From the NCBI GenBank assembly GCA_046290815.1, contig JBKBUF010000009.1:62001-126000 (forward strand): a stretch of DNA of 64,000 bases, in the 5' to 3' direction. The first letter of the stretch is position 1; every line of letters starts with the position of its first letter. The position numbers and the translations under genes were made by a program. The notes below the pieces were generated by a model. That model saw nothing but the letters and a program-made list of their open reading frames with translations. It was not told the DNA's origin and ran no database searches. Shown in pieces: positions 17,724-27,297 of this stretch. Source of the stretch: JBKBUF01 sp046290815 (GTDB lineage Bacteria > Bacteroidota > Bacteroidia > Cytophagales > Cytophagaceae).

Positions 17724-18433
17724 CTATTAAATTCTAAAATTCTGTTTAAACCCCTAAGCGTTAAATCAGGGACCACAAAGATGACTTCTTTTATGGTAGT
17801 TTCAAAAAGTTTTGCGTCTCCACCTGTAAAAACCAGTTGAATATCCTTAAATCTTGATCGATATTGACTACATATTCCTCTAACCTCTTCTATAAGTCCG
17901 TTTATAACCCCTGACAATATTGATTCCTCGGTGTTTTCGCCCACTAACTGAACAGGGGAGCTGTCCCAGCTTACCAACGGCAGAGATGCTGTGAAAGTAT
18001 TAAGGGCCTTAAATCTAATTAATAATCCCGGAGATATGGCACCACCATAATAATTGCCATCCTGATCGGCGAAATCGTAAGTAACACATGTTCCCGCATC
18101 GACAACTAATACAGGCTTACCCGGAAACATTGCAATGGCACCGGCAATACCCGCTATTCTGTCTGCTCCCAAAGTCCTGGCTGTTTTATATTTATTGTTA
18201 AAAGGGAGCAAAGAATCGGTATTTAGGATGTGAAGTCTGGCCTTGTCTACTAATTTTGAGATCCTTTCCGGGTTTGAGCCAACAGAAGCCAGTATGGCCT
18301 GATTATAGGGGTATTGGTTAATAAAACTCCGTAATTGGTTAATATCATCAGTCTTTATGCTATAAACCGGCTCTGCCTTTTCAAAAATGGCAGCTTTGAT
18401 TAAAGTATTACCTCTGTCAATAACCAGGTTCAT
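17720..18433 (-). CDS. coaX: Type III pantothenate kinase
   Basis: A 237-residue CoaX that phosphorylates pantothenate in the first step of coenzyme A synthesis; the type III form is not feedback-inhibited by CoA. Motifs: phosphate-binding DRGNT (residues 5-9, usual DxGNT), TARTLGADRIAGIAGA, VLVVDAGTCVTYDF, YYGGAISPGLLIRFKAL and VFTGGDAKLF. It is the first gene of the coaX-OMP-lptC-ppiD series and is divergent from anmK across a 96-base intergenic region. Confidence 0.94.
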   Translation of the reverse strand: MNLVIDRGNTLIKAAIFEKAEPVYSIKTDDINQLRSFINQYPYNQAILASVGSNPERISKLVDKARLHILNTDSLLPFNNKYKTARTLGADRIAGIAGAIAMFPGKPVLVVDAGTCVTYDFADQDGNYYGGAISPGLLIRFKALNTFTASLPLVSWDSSPVQLVGENTEESILSGVINGLIEEVRGICSQYRSRFKDIQLVFTGGDAKLFETTIKEVIFVVPDLTLRGLNRILEFNR

Positions 18434-18529
18434 TACAATTCAAATTCATTAGAAAATCGCGCTAAAATACACATAAAATACCAGTAAGAATTCAGTTTTT
18501 TATTTACTTTGAACAAAATCATTTATTCA

Positions 18530-19615
18530 ATGGAATCAAAATACAAGGTAATTGGCCTGATGTCCGGCACCTCCCTCGATGGTCTTGATATTGCAAGCTG
18601 CACGTTTTCCCAAAACCCGGATGGATGGAGTTATTCCATAGAGCATGCGATTACCATTGAGTATGATGACCAATGGAAAAGCAGGTTAAAAAATCTTATG
18701 CAAGCATCTGCTGAAGAGTTAGCCAAAACTGATTTTGATTTTGGTTATTATTGCGGCGAGGCCAGCAAAAAATTTATTTCAGAGCATAAGTTAAAACCTG
18801 ACTTTATATCTTCTCATGGTCACACTATCTTTCATCAGCCATTAAAGGGTTTTACCTATCAAATAGGAAATGGAGCTGCAATAGCAGCAAAAGCAGGCAT
18901 TCCTGTAGTAAATGATTTCAGGTCGTTGGATGTAGCCTTAGGAGGTCAAGGTGCACCATTGGTCCCGATAGGAGACAAATTATTGTTCTCCGAATATGAT
19001 TTCTGTCTTAATCTGGGAGGAATCTCTAATATTTCTTTCGATCATTTGCAAAAGAGGCTGGCATTTGATATTTGCCCGGTGAATATTATACTAAATTATC
19101 TCTCTCAAAAAGAAGGTAAAGAATATGACCAGGGTGGCACAATGGCATTTTCAGGCCAATGCAATGAATTACTTTTAGGAGAACTAAACAAGCTTGCTTT
19201 CTATAATGAAAAATTTCCTAAATCGCTGGGAAGAGAATGGATTGACCTGCAGGTAATACCTTTGATTGAAAAATTTAATTTATCCATTCCTGATACCTTA
19301 AATACATTTTGTCATCACATTGCAATACAAATAAATCATATTACCCTTCAATACTCCAATAACTATGGTGCGAAAGTGCTGACTACCGGAGGCGGAGCCT
19401 TCAATAACTTTCTCATAAACCTTATGAATGAAAAAGCTGAAGGAAAGGTAAGGTATGTCGTTCCTGAAAAAGGGATCGTAATGTTTAAAGAAGCTTTGAT
19501 CTTTGCTTTCCTTGGAGTTTTAAGAATGCTGGAATTGCCAAATTGTCTTTCATCCGTTACAGGTGCAGCAATGAATAATATCGGCGGGTCTGTTTATATT
19601 GCAGGTAAAAATTAA
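18530..19615 (+). CDS. anmK: Anhydro-N-acetylmuramic acid kinase
   Basis: A 361-residue enzyme that opens the 1,6-anhydro ring of anhMurNAc while phosphorylating it, giving MurNAc-6-P for MurQ. The ATP-binding GLMSGTSLDGLDIA near the N-terminus is diagnostic; SSHGHTIFHQP, NDFRSLDVALGGQGAPLVPIGD and LTTGGGAFNNFLI follow. I chose the ATG at 18530 (MESKYKVIG); an upstream TTG at 18509 adds seven residues and overlaps a promoter-like TTTACTTTG, so it is unlikely. It is convergent with plsY over a shared hairpin. Confidence 0.95.
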   Translation: MESKYKVIGLMSGTSLDGLDIASCTFSQNPDGWSYSIEHAITIEYDDQWKSRLKNLMQASAEELAKTDFDFGYYCGEASKKFISEHKLKPDFISSHGHTIFHQPLKGFTYQIGNGAAIAAKAGIPVVNDFRSLDVALGGQGAPLVPIGDKLLFSEYDFCLNLGGISNISFDHLQKRLAFDICPVNIILNYLSQKEGKEYDQGGTMAFSGQCNELLLGELNKLAFYNEKFPKSLGREWIDLQVIPLIEKFNLSIPDTLNTFCHHIAIQINHITLQYSNNYGAKVLTTGGGAFNNFLINLMNEKAEGKVRYVVPEKGIVMFKEALIFAFLGVLRMLELPNCLSSVTGAAMNNIGGSVYIAGKN

Positions 19616-19640
19616 GGGGCATTTAAAATGCCCCTATATA
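19615..19640. terminator. Bidirectional terminator between anmK and plsY
   Basis: A 21-base near-perfect palindrome (AGGGGCATTT A AAATGCCCCT, 19615-19635) with TATATATTTT on the plus side and TTAATTTTTA on the minus side. Its first base belongs to the anmK stop codon. Confidence 0.75.
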
Positions 19641-19642
19641 TT

Positions 19643-20290
19643 TTATTGATTGTTCTTTCTTATCCTGAGCTTGGCCTTGTTTTCCTCTCCATTTAGGAGC
19701 CTGATAATATTTTTCTGATGGGTAAAAAAAACTATCGCACACATTCCAAAAGCAAAAACTAACACTATCGGACTTTCCGGACTGAATTTGGGAGAAAGTA
19801 AAATTAAAGGGAAAGTTAATGCTGAAATCAAGGAACCCAAAGACACATATTTGAAAAGAAGAAAAACCACCAAAAATACCAAAATGCACACCAAGGCAGC
19901 TTTTATATGAATTGCCAACACCATACCTAATAAAGTCGCAACCCCTTTTCCTCCTTTAAATCGCTCAAAGACCGGAAATATATGTCCTGCAACGGCAACT
20001 ATACCGAAAACCAATTTGAAAATAACTACATTTTCGGGTGACACTGCATTAAAATAGGCAAGAAAATAAGCAGCATTGGTTGCAGTCCATCCTTTAAGAA
20101 TATCCACAAGCATTACAATTATACCCGCCCTTTTTCCAAGAACACGAAAGGTATTAGTTGCGCCGGCATTACCACTTCCATAATCTCTGACATCCAGGCC
20201 ATGGAAAGCTTTGCCATACCACACTGCTGTAGGTAAAGATCCCAATAAATAGGCGACCAAAATTCCGATTGAAATAATTACTATTTCCAT
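19643..20290 (-). CDS. plsY: Acyl-phosphate:glycerol-3-phosphate acyltransferase PlsY
   Basis: A 215-residue polytopic inner-membrane enzyme that makes lysophosphatidic acid from glycerol-3-phosphate and acyl phosphate, the first step of phospholipid synthesis. The three PlsY motifs are present: GSLPTAVWYGK, GSGNAGATNTFRVLG and GGKGVATLLG. Five hydrophobic helices are visible. It lies 110 bases downstream of the giant secreted protein gene on the same strand, and is convergent with anmK. Confidence 0.95.
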   Translation of the reverse strand: MEIVIISIGILVAYLLGSLPTAVWYGKAFHGLDVRDYGSGNAGATNTFRVLGKRAGIIVMLVDILKGWTATNAAYFLAYFNAVSPENVVIFKLVFGIVAVAGHIFPVFERFKGGKGVATLLGMVLAIHIKAALVCILVFLVVFLLFKYVSLGSLISALTFPLILLSPKFSPESPIVLVFAFGMCAIVFFTHQKNIIRLLNGEENKAKLRIRKNNQ

Positions 20291-20399
20291 ACTAAATTTT
20301 ACGGATGACTAATAGAATTGTTTTTTATAACTATGCAAATTAGATATATGCAACACAATTTCCATTAAAAAAGATCGATTTAATTTAATTTTAATGGAA

Positions 20400-23300
20400 C
20401 TATTTAAATAAGTCCTTGATTTTCTGCTGATCTTGCTGAGACTTCTTATGATCATCCAAAGAAGGCTGTTGCTTTTCCTCTTTTTCTTCATTTTCAAAGT
20501 CTAAATCCTGATTAGGAAGCTTATACTGGTCAAATTTTTTCTTGTCATCTTTTTTGGCCTTTTTGTTATTCTTACCCTTATCCTTGGCAGGTTGCTTTTT
20601 AACATTTGACTCCTCTTCCTCCTCTTCATTTTCTGTAGAAGGATCTTCGCTATCTTTTGATGGATCGGATATTGTTTCTTCTTTTTCTTCTTTATGTTCT
20701 TCTGCATCATCGACAGGAAGTTCTTCCTCCTCTGCATTTTCGATACCAAGGTACCTTTCCTTAAAGGCATTAATAAATCTTACCTTTTCTACGGCAGATG
20801 CAAGGACATAATATAACTTCGACCTGTCGGGCATTTCACCCTTAGATTTAGCGCCTATTGAGGTATTCAGTTCCGAACTGGAGGATAATACAGCAACTCG
20901 GTTATCATCATATGTGATAAAATACCAGCTTTCAGGAGTGGTCTGCAGGTACAGAGTAATTATATCTCCTTTAGGAGTCTTTCTTATTTCAACGTAACCT
21001 GGCATTGCCTTTCCTATATCCTCTTTACCTATGTTGGATACATATATATTCCCTTTACTGTAAAAAGACTTATATTCCTGACTCCAGCGAAGATTAACAT
21101 CTGAAAGAACAATGCCTTTTGAAAAATCTTTATGTAAAGAAGAAACCGGGACAGGACCAAATGCTTTTTTCTTTTTATAATTTTCAAAATTTTTATCACC
21201 TAATACTTCCACCAGTTTAGGTCCGAGACTGGCCTCTCTTTTGTTCATTACCTCAAAAGTTTCCGTCGAATCAGGTTGAGTATAGGCTGAAGTGGTTTTA
21301 ACATGCTTACTTAAATTTGTCAATACAGCAGAATTTAATTTAAAGTCGAAAGACAAAAGCGTATTGAAATCATACGACGGAACATTAAGGTCAGCGCCTC
21401 CTATACCGGTAGCAATTAACTTAATATTAGGATTCTCATCAATAAGGTTGAATTTACCTGAGTAATAAGTTTCCGATCTGGTATCATTATATTTAAACAA
21501 ACTACCCTGAACAGCAGAGTTAGCAAGCTTTTCAGGTTTACCTACACGAAACTCATTGGTATCTGCATTATACTCCAATATTCCTGTAGTAATAAAAATA
21601 TCTTTGTCCAGCTTATTTCGCTTTTGAGAGATAAAGGTTGTATATAATTCATATCCTTTATCAAAGTGCATACCTGTAGTCAAAGGTGTACCATTGTCAG
21701 CCACAGCCTGATCAATATTGATCACCACATCATTTTTGTCCCCCGGATTCTGGTACTTCAACCACTGAGAATAACTAAGTGCACCTTTAAGGTTTAGCTT
21801 AACATAACCATCGAATGCCAGATTTTTATTTTGGGCATACATTGTAATCTTACCTTTATATAAAATCTTGGGTGCAATCTCCAGACTGTCTTCTTCTCTT
21901 ACAGCACCTGTAGCAACTGTATGTGCCCCATCTTTCTTACGTTCCCCTTCCACAAGGCGGAAATCCTGGAACTTAAACGATAAGGTATCGGAACCCAGGT
22001 TTACATATTGATATGTGGCTTCACCCGCAAATTTCTTCCTTCCGAGAATATCTATTGTTCCATTGTATAAGTGATGATATTTGGTGATGGTGTCCAGCTC
22101 AATTTTTGCATCTTTCAAAGTTCTGATTACCGCATTTTCTTCAACTGTTACTTTATCTCCTTTAGGAAAGATTTTACCATCTGCCACTTTAATGTATGGA
22201 ATACCATTGATATTTAATGTTAACTTTTCAATATCATAAACCGCATCAGTTGCATTGAATACAAGTGAATCCTGATCTTTTCTTGTAGAATAGAAATAAG
22301 ATTTATTTATATCTCCACCCTCAGGCATCTTCATAAATATCTTTTTCTTCTGAAGATCCCATTCACCTTTATCCAAAGAACTTTTATACTGAGCATAAGG
22401 GAACTCATTACTTGCAGCACCTTCTATTTCCGGGCTAAAATAGGCAACACTCTTTTCCAGGTCAAAATCAAGCTTCACATTATCACAACTTAGGGCAGGC
22501 TTGTCAGGATTATCAGACTTAACTTCAAAATTCGCTTCTCTGCCTGCAAACCTTGTCTGCTCAAAATGAAAGTTTTTGGATTCTGACTCAGAACCTCTGG
22601 TAAACAACACACCCATCCCATTCATCCCTTTAGTAGAGATAATGGTAGTTCCTTCCAATTGGGCAGTGTTGTCGTATAACATGATAGGCTCCTTCACATT
22701 GGAAACATACATACTGTCCCTCTTTGGCAGCCATTTCATCCTGTACTCGTTTACTTTCATTTCAGGAAAAGTTACATCAGGACTGGTAAGCGGGTTGGTA
22801 CCGGGTTTTGTCACAGTAGCGTGCCCTTCTGTGAGAACAGAATCTATAAAAAAGACAAAGTCCTTTGACCATAGAGTAGTATTAAGGAAATGAATTTCTC
22901 CATCACCTCTCAAACCTTGATTATTTAAGGAAAGATTTTTATAATATTTTCCATGGCCTTCATAAAGTTGATACCCATCCTTAGGTACTTTATGCTCAAA
23001 TCCTAAAGACATATCCGGCATTACAACCAGTTTTTCTTTGAATTTGGGGAATATTCCTCCCGATGAAAACTCTCCGTCGAAACCTATTGACTGAGGATCC
23101 TTGCTGCTCAAACTATCTACTTTAAAAGGAGGGATCTTAAACTGAAGAGTTGTATCATATGCGCCACTTGCAATTTCCGGTTTATTAAAGAACACGGTAG
23201 CACCTGTAGCTGCATCAAAAATAGGATATTCCGGCATTCTGCGTCTTCCGGACTTATTATCCGGCTTATTGATATACAATACTCCGGAAGAATATCTTAA

Positions 23301-25400
23301 TTCATTTCCAAGCACTCTGGCTTTTCCTTTTTCACCTTTATCTTTTTGCTCTACTGCAAGTCTGATCTGATCGATGTTGTTCAGTCTGACAAGGAAGGTA
23401 TCATATCGAAAGGTAAAATCCGTGCCGACAAACTGGAAGTTTTGAGTATTGATTTTACCATTGAATAGAACGTCGCGGTTTTTAAGAATTTTTAATTCTC
23501 TGTTATCAGGCACAAAATTTACACTTAGGGAATCACTGATATAAACCCGGTCCACACCTCTAACAACAAGTTCGTTGGTCTCAAGGTCCAAAGTGGCATT
23601 GGAACCTCCCGGAGCAATAGATACGAATGTAATGTTGTCGTAGTCTTTTTTATCTCTTCTTGAAAGTACATAGTGCCTTGCTTTCTTTCTTAATTTAATA
23701 TCGCCAGTCCTCGGATTAAAATCTATAAAGCCTGTCTTCATTAGTTGCATCATCGCTCCTTTCAGCGTATTAGGTTCGATTTTATAACTTTTTGCAACTT
23801 CATGAAGCACCATGTAATCATTCTTATTCTTATCAGCATAGGCCACGATAATCTGAAGAGGATGGAATTTATACATCCCCTGCATAGCCGAATATTTATT
23901 CCCGTTAAAATACTCTTCTGATTCAAAAAGTGCTGCAATTTGTTCACGAGCATTGGTAATATTGAAATCCATCTTTGATGAATTCATATCCCAGGTAAGC
24001 TGATCAGAAACAATTTCGATTTTATGATAACTATCGAGGAATGGGGCATGCTTAAAACCTGATGTTTTCGACACCCTTAGTGAATGTCTGTTTTTATTGT
24101 ACTTCAAATTAGCGCCGGGATGATAGATAGAATCCTCTCCCTGATAAAGAACAATGGAACAAATCTCACCGGCAATGGTGGAATCAGATAATTCAAACCT
24201 TGGAGATCTTGCCTTTATTTTGGTAGTTCCTTCCCTGAGAATTTCAATGCTGGCAGAACCTTCATCCAGCGATGAACTATAGATTTTCCTACCACTTAAT
24301 GATAAACCACCATGGTACTTGATATTTTCACCAAGCCCTTTTACATCAATATTGCTGTTAAACGATTTAAATCTTGGGTAATTGATATCGTCAAAGCTTT
24401 TATGTTTTTTACTATTGTATTCAAATACACCTTCAACTTCCTTATCACACTTTTCAGGATATTTTAATACAACTCCTTCGGCTGTAAGCTTAGGACTTTT
24501 AATAAAGAAATTATAATCCTTAAATTCAGTTGTAACTGCCCCGGGATTAAATCCTGCGACTGACCAATCAAATACACCACCTTTACCGACAAACTGATTG
24601 TTCTTTAACATTAAAGAACCTGAAGTACCCTTCACAATTGCCGAATCAAATGCTGTTGCAATGATAAAGTCGACATTTTCAAAAACAATGATAGCTCCGT
24701 CAACAGGTGGCTGCGGAGGAGGCATATATCCTACATCCAGTACATTTTCTACAGGCACTTCTTCTACCTCTTCGTAGTTTTGATCCCAGTCACTGAAGAA
24801 ATCCTCTTTCTTTTTATCCATATCTTTAGGATTTCCCCAACCATCGCCCCATTCATCTTCCTGGTCTTTCTTGGTTGTCTCCGGAATTTCATAAACCGGT
24901 TCCTCTTTAAATTGGACCAATCCGAATCTGAACGAACCACCGGTCACATATAATCTGTTATAGGAACTGCTATACAGCATTCCTTTTTCGAGCAGAAGTT
25001 TAACAGTAGGAAAAAATGTATTCAGTTGATTGGGCTGGTATTTTTGGACAACATAATCAGCAATCTGCAGCAAAGTATCTATATCGGCAGATGGCATATT
25101 TCTGTTTTTTGCAGCTACTAGAATAGAGAAATAATCAGCATAATGAGGGTTTACTCTAAGCCTTTTTGACTTCCCGAGCCTTTGGGTTGTCTCTATGATC
25201 TTCTTTTGTTCATCAGAAGAAAACGAAGACCATTTGGCTGCGAATTCAGAAGCTGCTGCAATACAATTTGCATTTTTGGTATTACTAAGCAAAGTATTTA
25301 CATCTGCCGGAAACTGTGCCGGATCAGAAGAAAATTTAAATTGAGAAAAGCCTAACAATGGCAAAACACAAAATAGAAACAGCAGAGAAAACCTCTTCAT
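20400..25400 (-). CDS. Giant secreted protein of unknown function (1666 residues)
   Basis: I do not recognise a family. Residues 1-20 are a signal peptide (LLFLFCVLPLLGFSQ). Residues about 20-150 are helical (repeats near LLQIADYVVQKY). An acidic Trp/Asp-rich stretch (about 175-220, DEWGDGWGNPKDMDKKKEDF) follows. The main body, about 230-1520, is beta-rich with recurring statements such as VKGTSGSLMLKNNQF, LTAEGVVLKYPE and VLFNGKINTQNFQF that suggest a repetitive solenoid. The last 120 residues are an extreme Glu/Lys/Asp-rich, low-complexity tail. There is no T9SS sorting domain, so periplasmic retention is more likely than release. prmA lies 8 bases upstream and plsY downstream. Confidence 0.8.
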   Translation of the reverse strand: MKRFSLLFLFCVLPLLGFSQFKFSSDPAQFPADVNTLLSNTKNANCIAAASEFAAKWSSFSSDEQKKIIETTQRLGKSKRLRVNPHYADYFSILVAAKNRNMPSADIDTLLQIADYVVQKYQPNQLNTFFPTVKLLLEKGMLYSSSYNRLYVTGGSFRFGLVQFKEEPVYEIPETTKKDQEDEWGDGWGNPKDMDKKKEDFFSDWDQNYEEVEEVPVENVLDVGYMPPPQPPVDGAIIVFENVDFIIATAFDSAIVKGTSGSLMLKNNQFVGKGGVFDWSVAGFNPGAVTTEFKDYNFFIKSPKLTAEGVVLKYPEKCDKEVEGVFEYNSKKHKSFDDINYPRFKSFNSNIDVKGLGENIKYHGGLSLSGRKIYSSSLDEGSASIEILREGTTKIKARSPRFELSDSTIAGEICSIVLYQGEDSIYHPGANLKYNKNRHSLRVSKTSGFKHAPFLDSYHKIEIVSDQLTWDMNSSKMDFNITNAREQIAALFESEEYFNGNKYSAMQGMYKFHPLQIIVAYADKNKNDYMVLHEVAKSYKIEPNTLKGAMMQLMKTGFIDFNPRTGDIKLRKKARHYVLSRRDKKDYDNITFVSIAPGGSNATLDLETNELVVRGVDRVYISDSLSVNFVPDNRELKILKNRDVLFNGKINTQNFQFVGTDFTFRYDTFLVRLNNIDQIRLAVEQKDKGEKGKARVLGNELRYSSGVLYINKPDNKSGRRRMPEYPIFDAATGATVFFNKPEIASGAYDTTLQFKIPPFKVDSLSSKDPQSIGFDGEFSSGGIFPKFKEKLVVMPDMSLGFEHKVPKDGYQLYEGHGKYYKNLSLNNQGLRGDGEIHFLNTTLWSKDFVFFIDSVLTEGHATVTKPGTNPLTSPDVTFPEMKVNEYRMKWLPKRDSMYVSNVKEPIMLYDNTAQLEGTTIISTKGMNGMGVLFTRGSESESKNFHFEQTRFAGREANFEVKSDNPDKPALSCDNVKLDFDLEKSVAYFSPEIEGAASNEFPYAQYKSSLDKGEWDLQKKKIFMKMPEGGDINKSYFYSTRKDQDSLVFNATDAVYDIEKLTLNINGIPYIKVADGKIFPKGDKVTVEENAVIRTLKDAKIELDTITKYHHLYNGTIDILGRKKFAGEATYQYVNLGSDTLSFKFQDFRLVEGERKKDGAHTVATGAVREEDSLEIAPKILYKGKITMYAQNKNLAFDGYVKLNLKGALSYSQWLKYQNPGDKNDVVINIDQAVADNGTPLTTGMHFDKGYELYTTFISQKRNKLDKDIFITTGILEYNADTNEFRVGKPEKLANSAVQGSLFKYNDTRSETYYSGKFNLIDENPNIKLIATGIGGADLNVPSYDFNTLLSFDFKLNSAVLTNLSKHVKTTSAYTQPDSTETFEVMNKREASLGPKLVEVLGDKNFENYKKKKAFGPVPVSSLHKDFSKGIVLSDVNLRWSQEYKSFYSKGNIYVSNIGKEDIGKAMPGYVEIRKTPKGDIITLYLQTTPESWYFITYDDNRVAVLSSSSELNTSIGAKSKGEMPDRSKLYYVLASAVEKVRFINAFKERYLGIENAEEEELPVDDAEEHKEEKEETISDPSKDSEDPSTENEEEEEESNVKKQPAKDKGKNNKKAKKDDKKKFDQYKLPNQDLDFENEEKEEKQQPSLDDHKKSQQDQQKIKDLFK

Positions 25401-25407
25401 AACCTGA

Positions 25408-26244
25408 TTATTTATTAAAGTGTAGACAGGCCCAGTTATTTTTTAGTTTTTTATAAACTAAAGAACAACCACTTGCCACAGCAATATTTTCGATATCCTT
25501 AATGTCATTTTCATAAAATCCACTTACAATCAATGACCCACCGGATTTTATTAAACGAGTGTATTCAGGAATTTCTTTCATCAAAACATTTTTATTGATA
25601 TTGGCCAATACAATATCAAATTTCAAATCCTGAACAGGCACCGTTGATATTATTCCTTTGTAAGTTTTTATTTCCTTACAAGCATTAAGCTCAAGATTTT
25701 CCTGAACGTTTTCGTATGCCCAGTCATCCATGTCATAAGCAACCACATTTGAAGCGCCGGATTTATACGCGTAAATGGCAAGAATTCCGGTACCCGAACC
25801 GGCATCCAAAACCGATTTATTTTTCTGGTCAATTTCAGATTGCCTTTCCAGCATTAGACTTGTAGTCTCATGGTGACCCGTACCAAAGGACATTTTAGGA
25901 TTGATGACAATTTCACATGGGAAGCTGTTATCCGGCTGATGAAAAGATGCCCTGACATATACTTTGTCATTGATCTTTACAGGCTGAAAATTTTTTTCCC
26001 ATTCTTCATTCCAGTTCTTTTTTTCCATTTTGCTTACAGTAAAGGGTACGTCAGTTCCTGAAAGAGTTTTATATTTTAGTATCAGATTTTCCAGACTTTT
26101 TTTATCATATACATGCTCTTCTACATAAGCATCCAGCCCTTCATCTGATTCCAAAAATGAATCAAATCCGGCTTCCACAAGTTCTGTCATCAACAGCTCT
26201 GCATAGTCAGGGTTGATTTTTATTTTAACTTCTAAAAAATCCAA
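25408..26244 (-). CDS. prmA: Ribosomal protein L11 methyltransferase
   Basis: A 278-residue class I SAM methyltransferase that trimethylates ribosomal protein L11. The core is INPKMSFGTGHHETTSLML, then the SAM-binding VLDAGSGTGILAIYAYKSGA, and the family's NPxY-like catalytic segment appears as VLANINKNVL. The start must be TTG at 26244: an in-frame TAG lies about 20 bases upstream and the family N-terminus (MDFLEVKIKI) begins there. It sits 8 bases upstream of the giant gene, on the same strand. Confidence 0.92.
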   Translation of the reverse strand: MDFLEVKIKINPDYAELLMTELVEAGFDSFLESDEGLDAYVEEHVYDKKSLENLILKYKTLSGTDVPFTVSKMEKKNWNEEWEKNFQPVKINDKVYVRASFHQPDNSFPCEIVINPKMSFGTGHHETTSLMLERQSEIDQKNKSVLDAGSGTGILAIYAYKSGASNVVAYDMDDWAYENVQENLELNACKEIKTYKGIISTVPVQDLKFDIVLANINKNVLMKEIPEYTRLIKSGGSLIVSGFYENDIKDIENIAVASGCSLVYKKLKNNWACLHFNK

Positions 26245-26300
26245 AATAATAATTCTATAATCCTATATTAAATATCCTGTATTTTATTTCTCCTGATAAG

Positions 26301-26348
26301 AAAACCTGAGTCGGAAAACATATTCTTTGGGAAATCCGATCAGGTTTT
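26301..26348 (-). terminator. Hairpin after tpiA
   Basis: A 14-bp stem with a one-base bulge (AAAACCTGA + TCGGA paired with TCCGA + TCAGGTTTT) and a 19-base loop in the tpiA-prmA intergenic region, followed on the minus strand by TTTTCTTATC. Probable tpiA terminator; an attenuator of prmA is the alternative. Confidence 0.5.
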
Positions 26349-26405
26349 AACAATTCGGGATATAATTTTAAGCTAATGCTTATTGCAAGCCTTAATTTGA
26401 ATTAA

Positions 26406-27164
26406 TTAAAATGACTTAGCAATATCAATAAAGTCTCTGGCTTTAAGAGAAGCGCCACCGATTAATCCGCCATCAACATCCGGACAGGCAAATAATTCCT
26501 TAGCATTGTCTGGTTTACAACTACCGCCGTAAAGAATTGTTGTTTTATCAGCTACATCTTTACCGTATTTGGACTTAAGATGATCTCTGATTATCAAATG
26601 CATTTCCTGTGCCTGAGCAGAAGTAGCTGTTACTCCGGTTCCAATTGCCCAAATAGGTTCGTAAGCAATTACCACCTTTGAAAATTCATCGGCAGATAAA
26701 TGGAAAAGGCTTTCAGTTAATTGATTTTTTACAAGGTCAAGATGTATTCCTTTTTCTCTTTGCTGTAACGTTTCGCCGCAACAAAATATTGGAACTAAGC
26801 CGTTTTGAAGCACAATATTAACTTTCTCAGCAAGCATCTGGTTAGTTTCTCCGAAATATTCTCTTCTTTCGCTATGTCCAAGGATTACGTATTTAACACC
26901 TGTAGATTTCAGCATTTCTGCCGAAACCTCTCCGGTATAGGCACCGGAAGATTTTGTATAGCAATTCTGACTTCCAAGCGAAACCGGAGCACCTTCTAAT
27001 ATTTTGCTAATTGGACTCAAGGATATAAAAGGGGGACAAATAACTAGGGTAACAGCGGATGTTACTTCATCCTTAGCCATATTTGCAACTTCAGAAGCAA
27101 GTTTTAACCCTTCATCCAGGTTTTTATTCATTTTCCAGTTTCCTGCAACGATCTTTTTTCTCAT
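26406..27164 (-). CDS. tpiA: Triosephosphate isomerase
   Basis: A 252-residue TIM-barrel enzyme of glycolysis interconverting DHAP and glyceraldehyde-3-phosphate. The substrate lysine motif AGNWKMNK starts the protein, the electrophilic histidine is in LGHSERREYFGE, and the catalytic glutamate is in VIAYEPIWAIGTG. The phosphate loop GGASLKARDF closes the barrel. The ATG at 27164 is chosen over a TTG at 27185 because a consensus promoter puts the transcript start very close to that TTG. It is divergent from the glycosyltransferase gene. Confidence 0.97.
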   Translation of the reverse strand: MRKKIVAGNWKMNKNLDEGLKLASEVANMAKDEVTSAVTLVICPPFISLSPISKILEGAPVSLGSQNCYTKSSGAYTGEVSAEMLKSTGVKYVILGHSERREYFGETNQMLAEKVNIVLQNGLVPIFCCGETLQQREKGIHLDLVKNQLTESLFHLSADEFSKVVIAYEPIWAIGTGVTATSAQAQEMHLIIRDHLKSKYGKDVADKTTILYGGSCKPDNAKELFACPDVDGGLIGGASLKARDFIDIAKSF

Positions 27165-27196
27165 TTTAAATGTGATTTTCGACAAGTGACAAAAAG

Positions 27197-27228
27197 CAAA
27201 TATAAGTTTTTTAGTCCGTATTTTTCAA
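27197..27228 (-). promoter_or_regulatory. Promoter of tpiA
   Basis: Minus strand TTG (27228-27226), 21-base spacer, TATATTTG (27204-27197): a full Bacteroidota -33/-7 match, about 30 bases before the tpiA ATG. Confidence 0.75.
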
Positions 27229-27297
27229 TATCCCTCAACGTGTTAAAAATTAAAATAAAATTCAGGGCATAAAATATAAAAATCCGTATAATTCATC

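Noticed and set aside
20501..20811. Open frames on both strands over the end of the giant gene
   Set aside because: They mirror the Glu/Lys-rich low-complexity tail (Ser/Leu-rich on the opposite strand) and are shadows.
27165..27185. TTG start extending tpiA by seven residues
   Set aside because: The consensus promoter at 27197-27228 puts the transcript start almost on this codon, and the family N-terminus fits the ATG at 27164.
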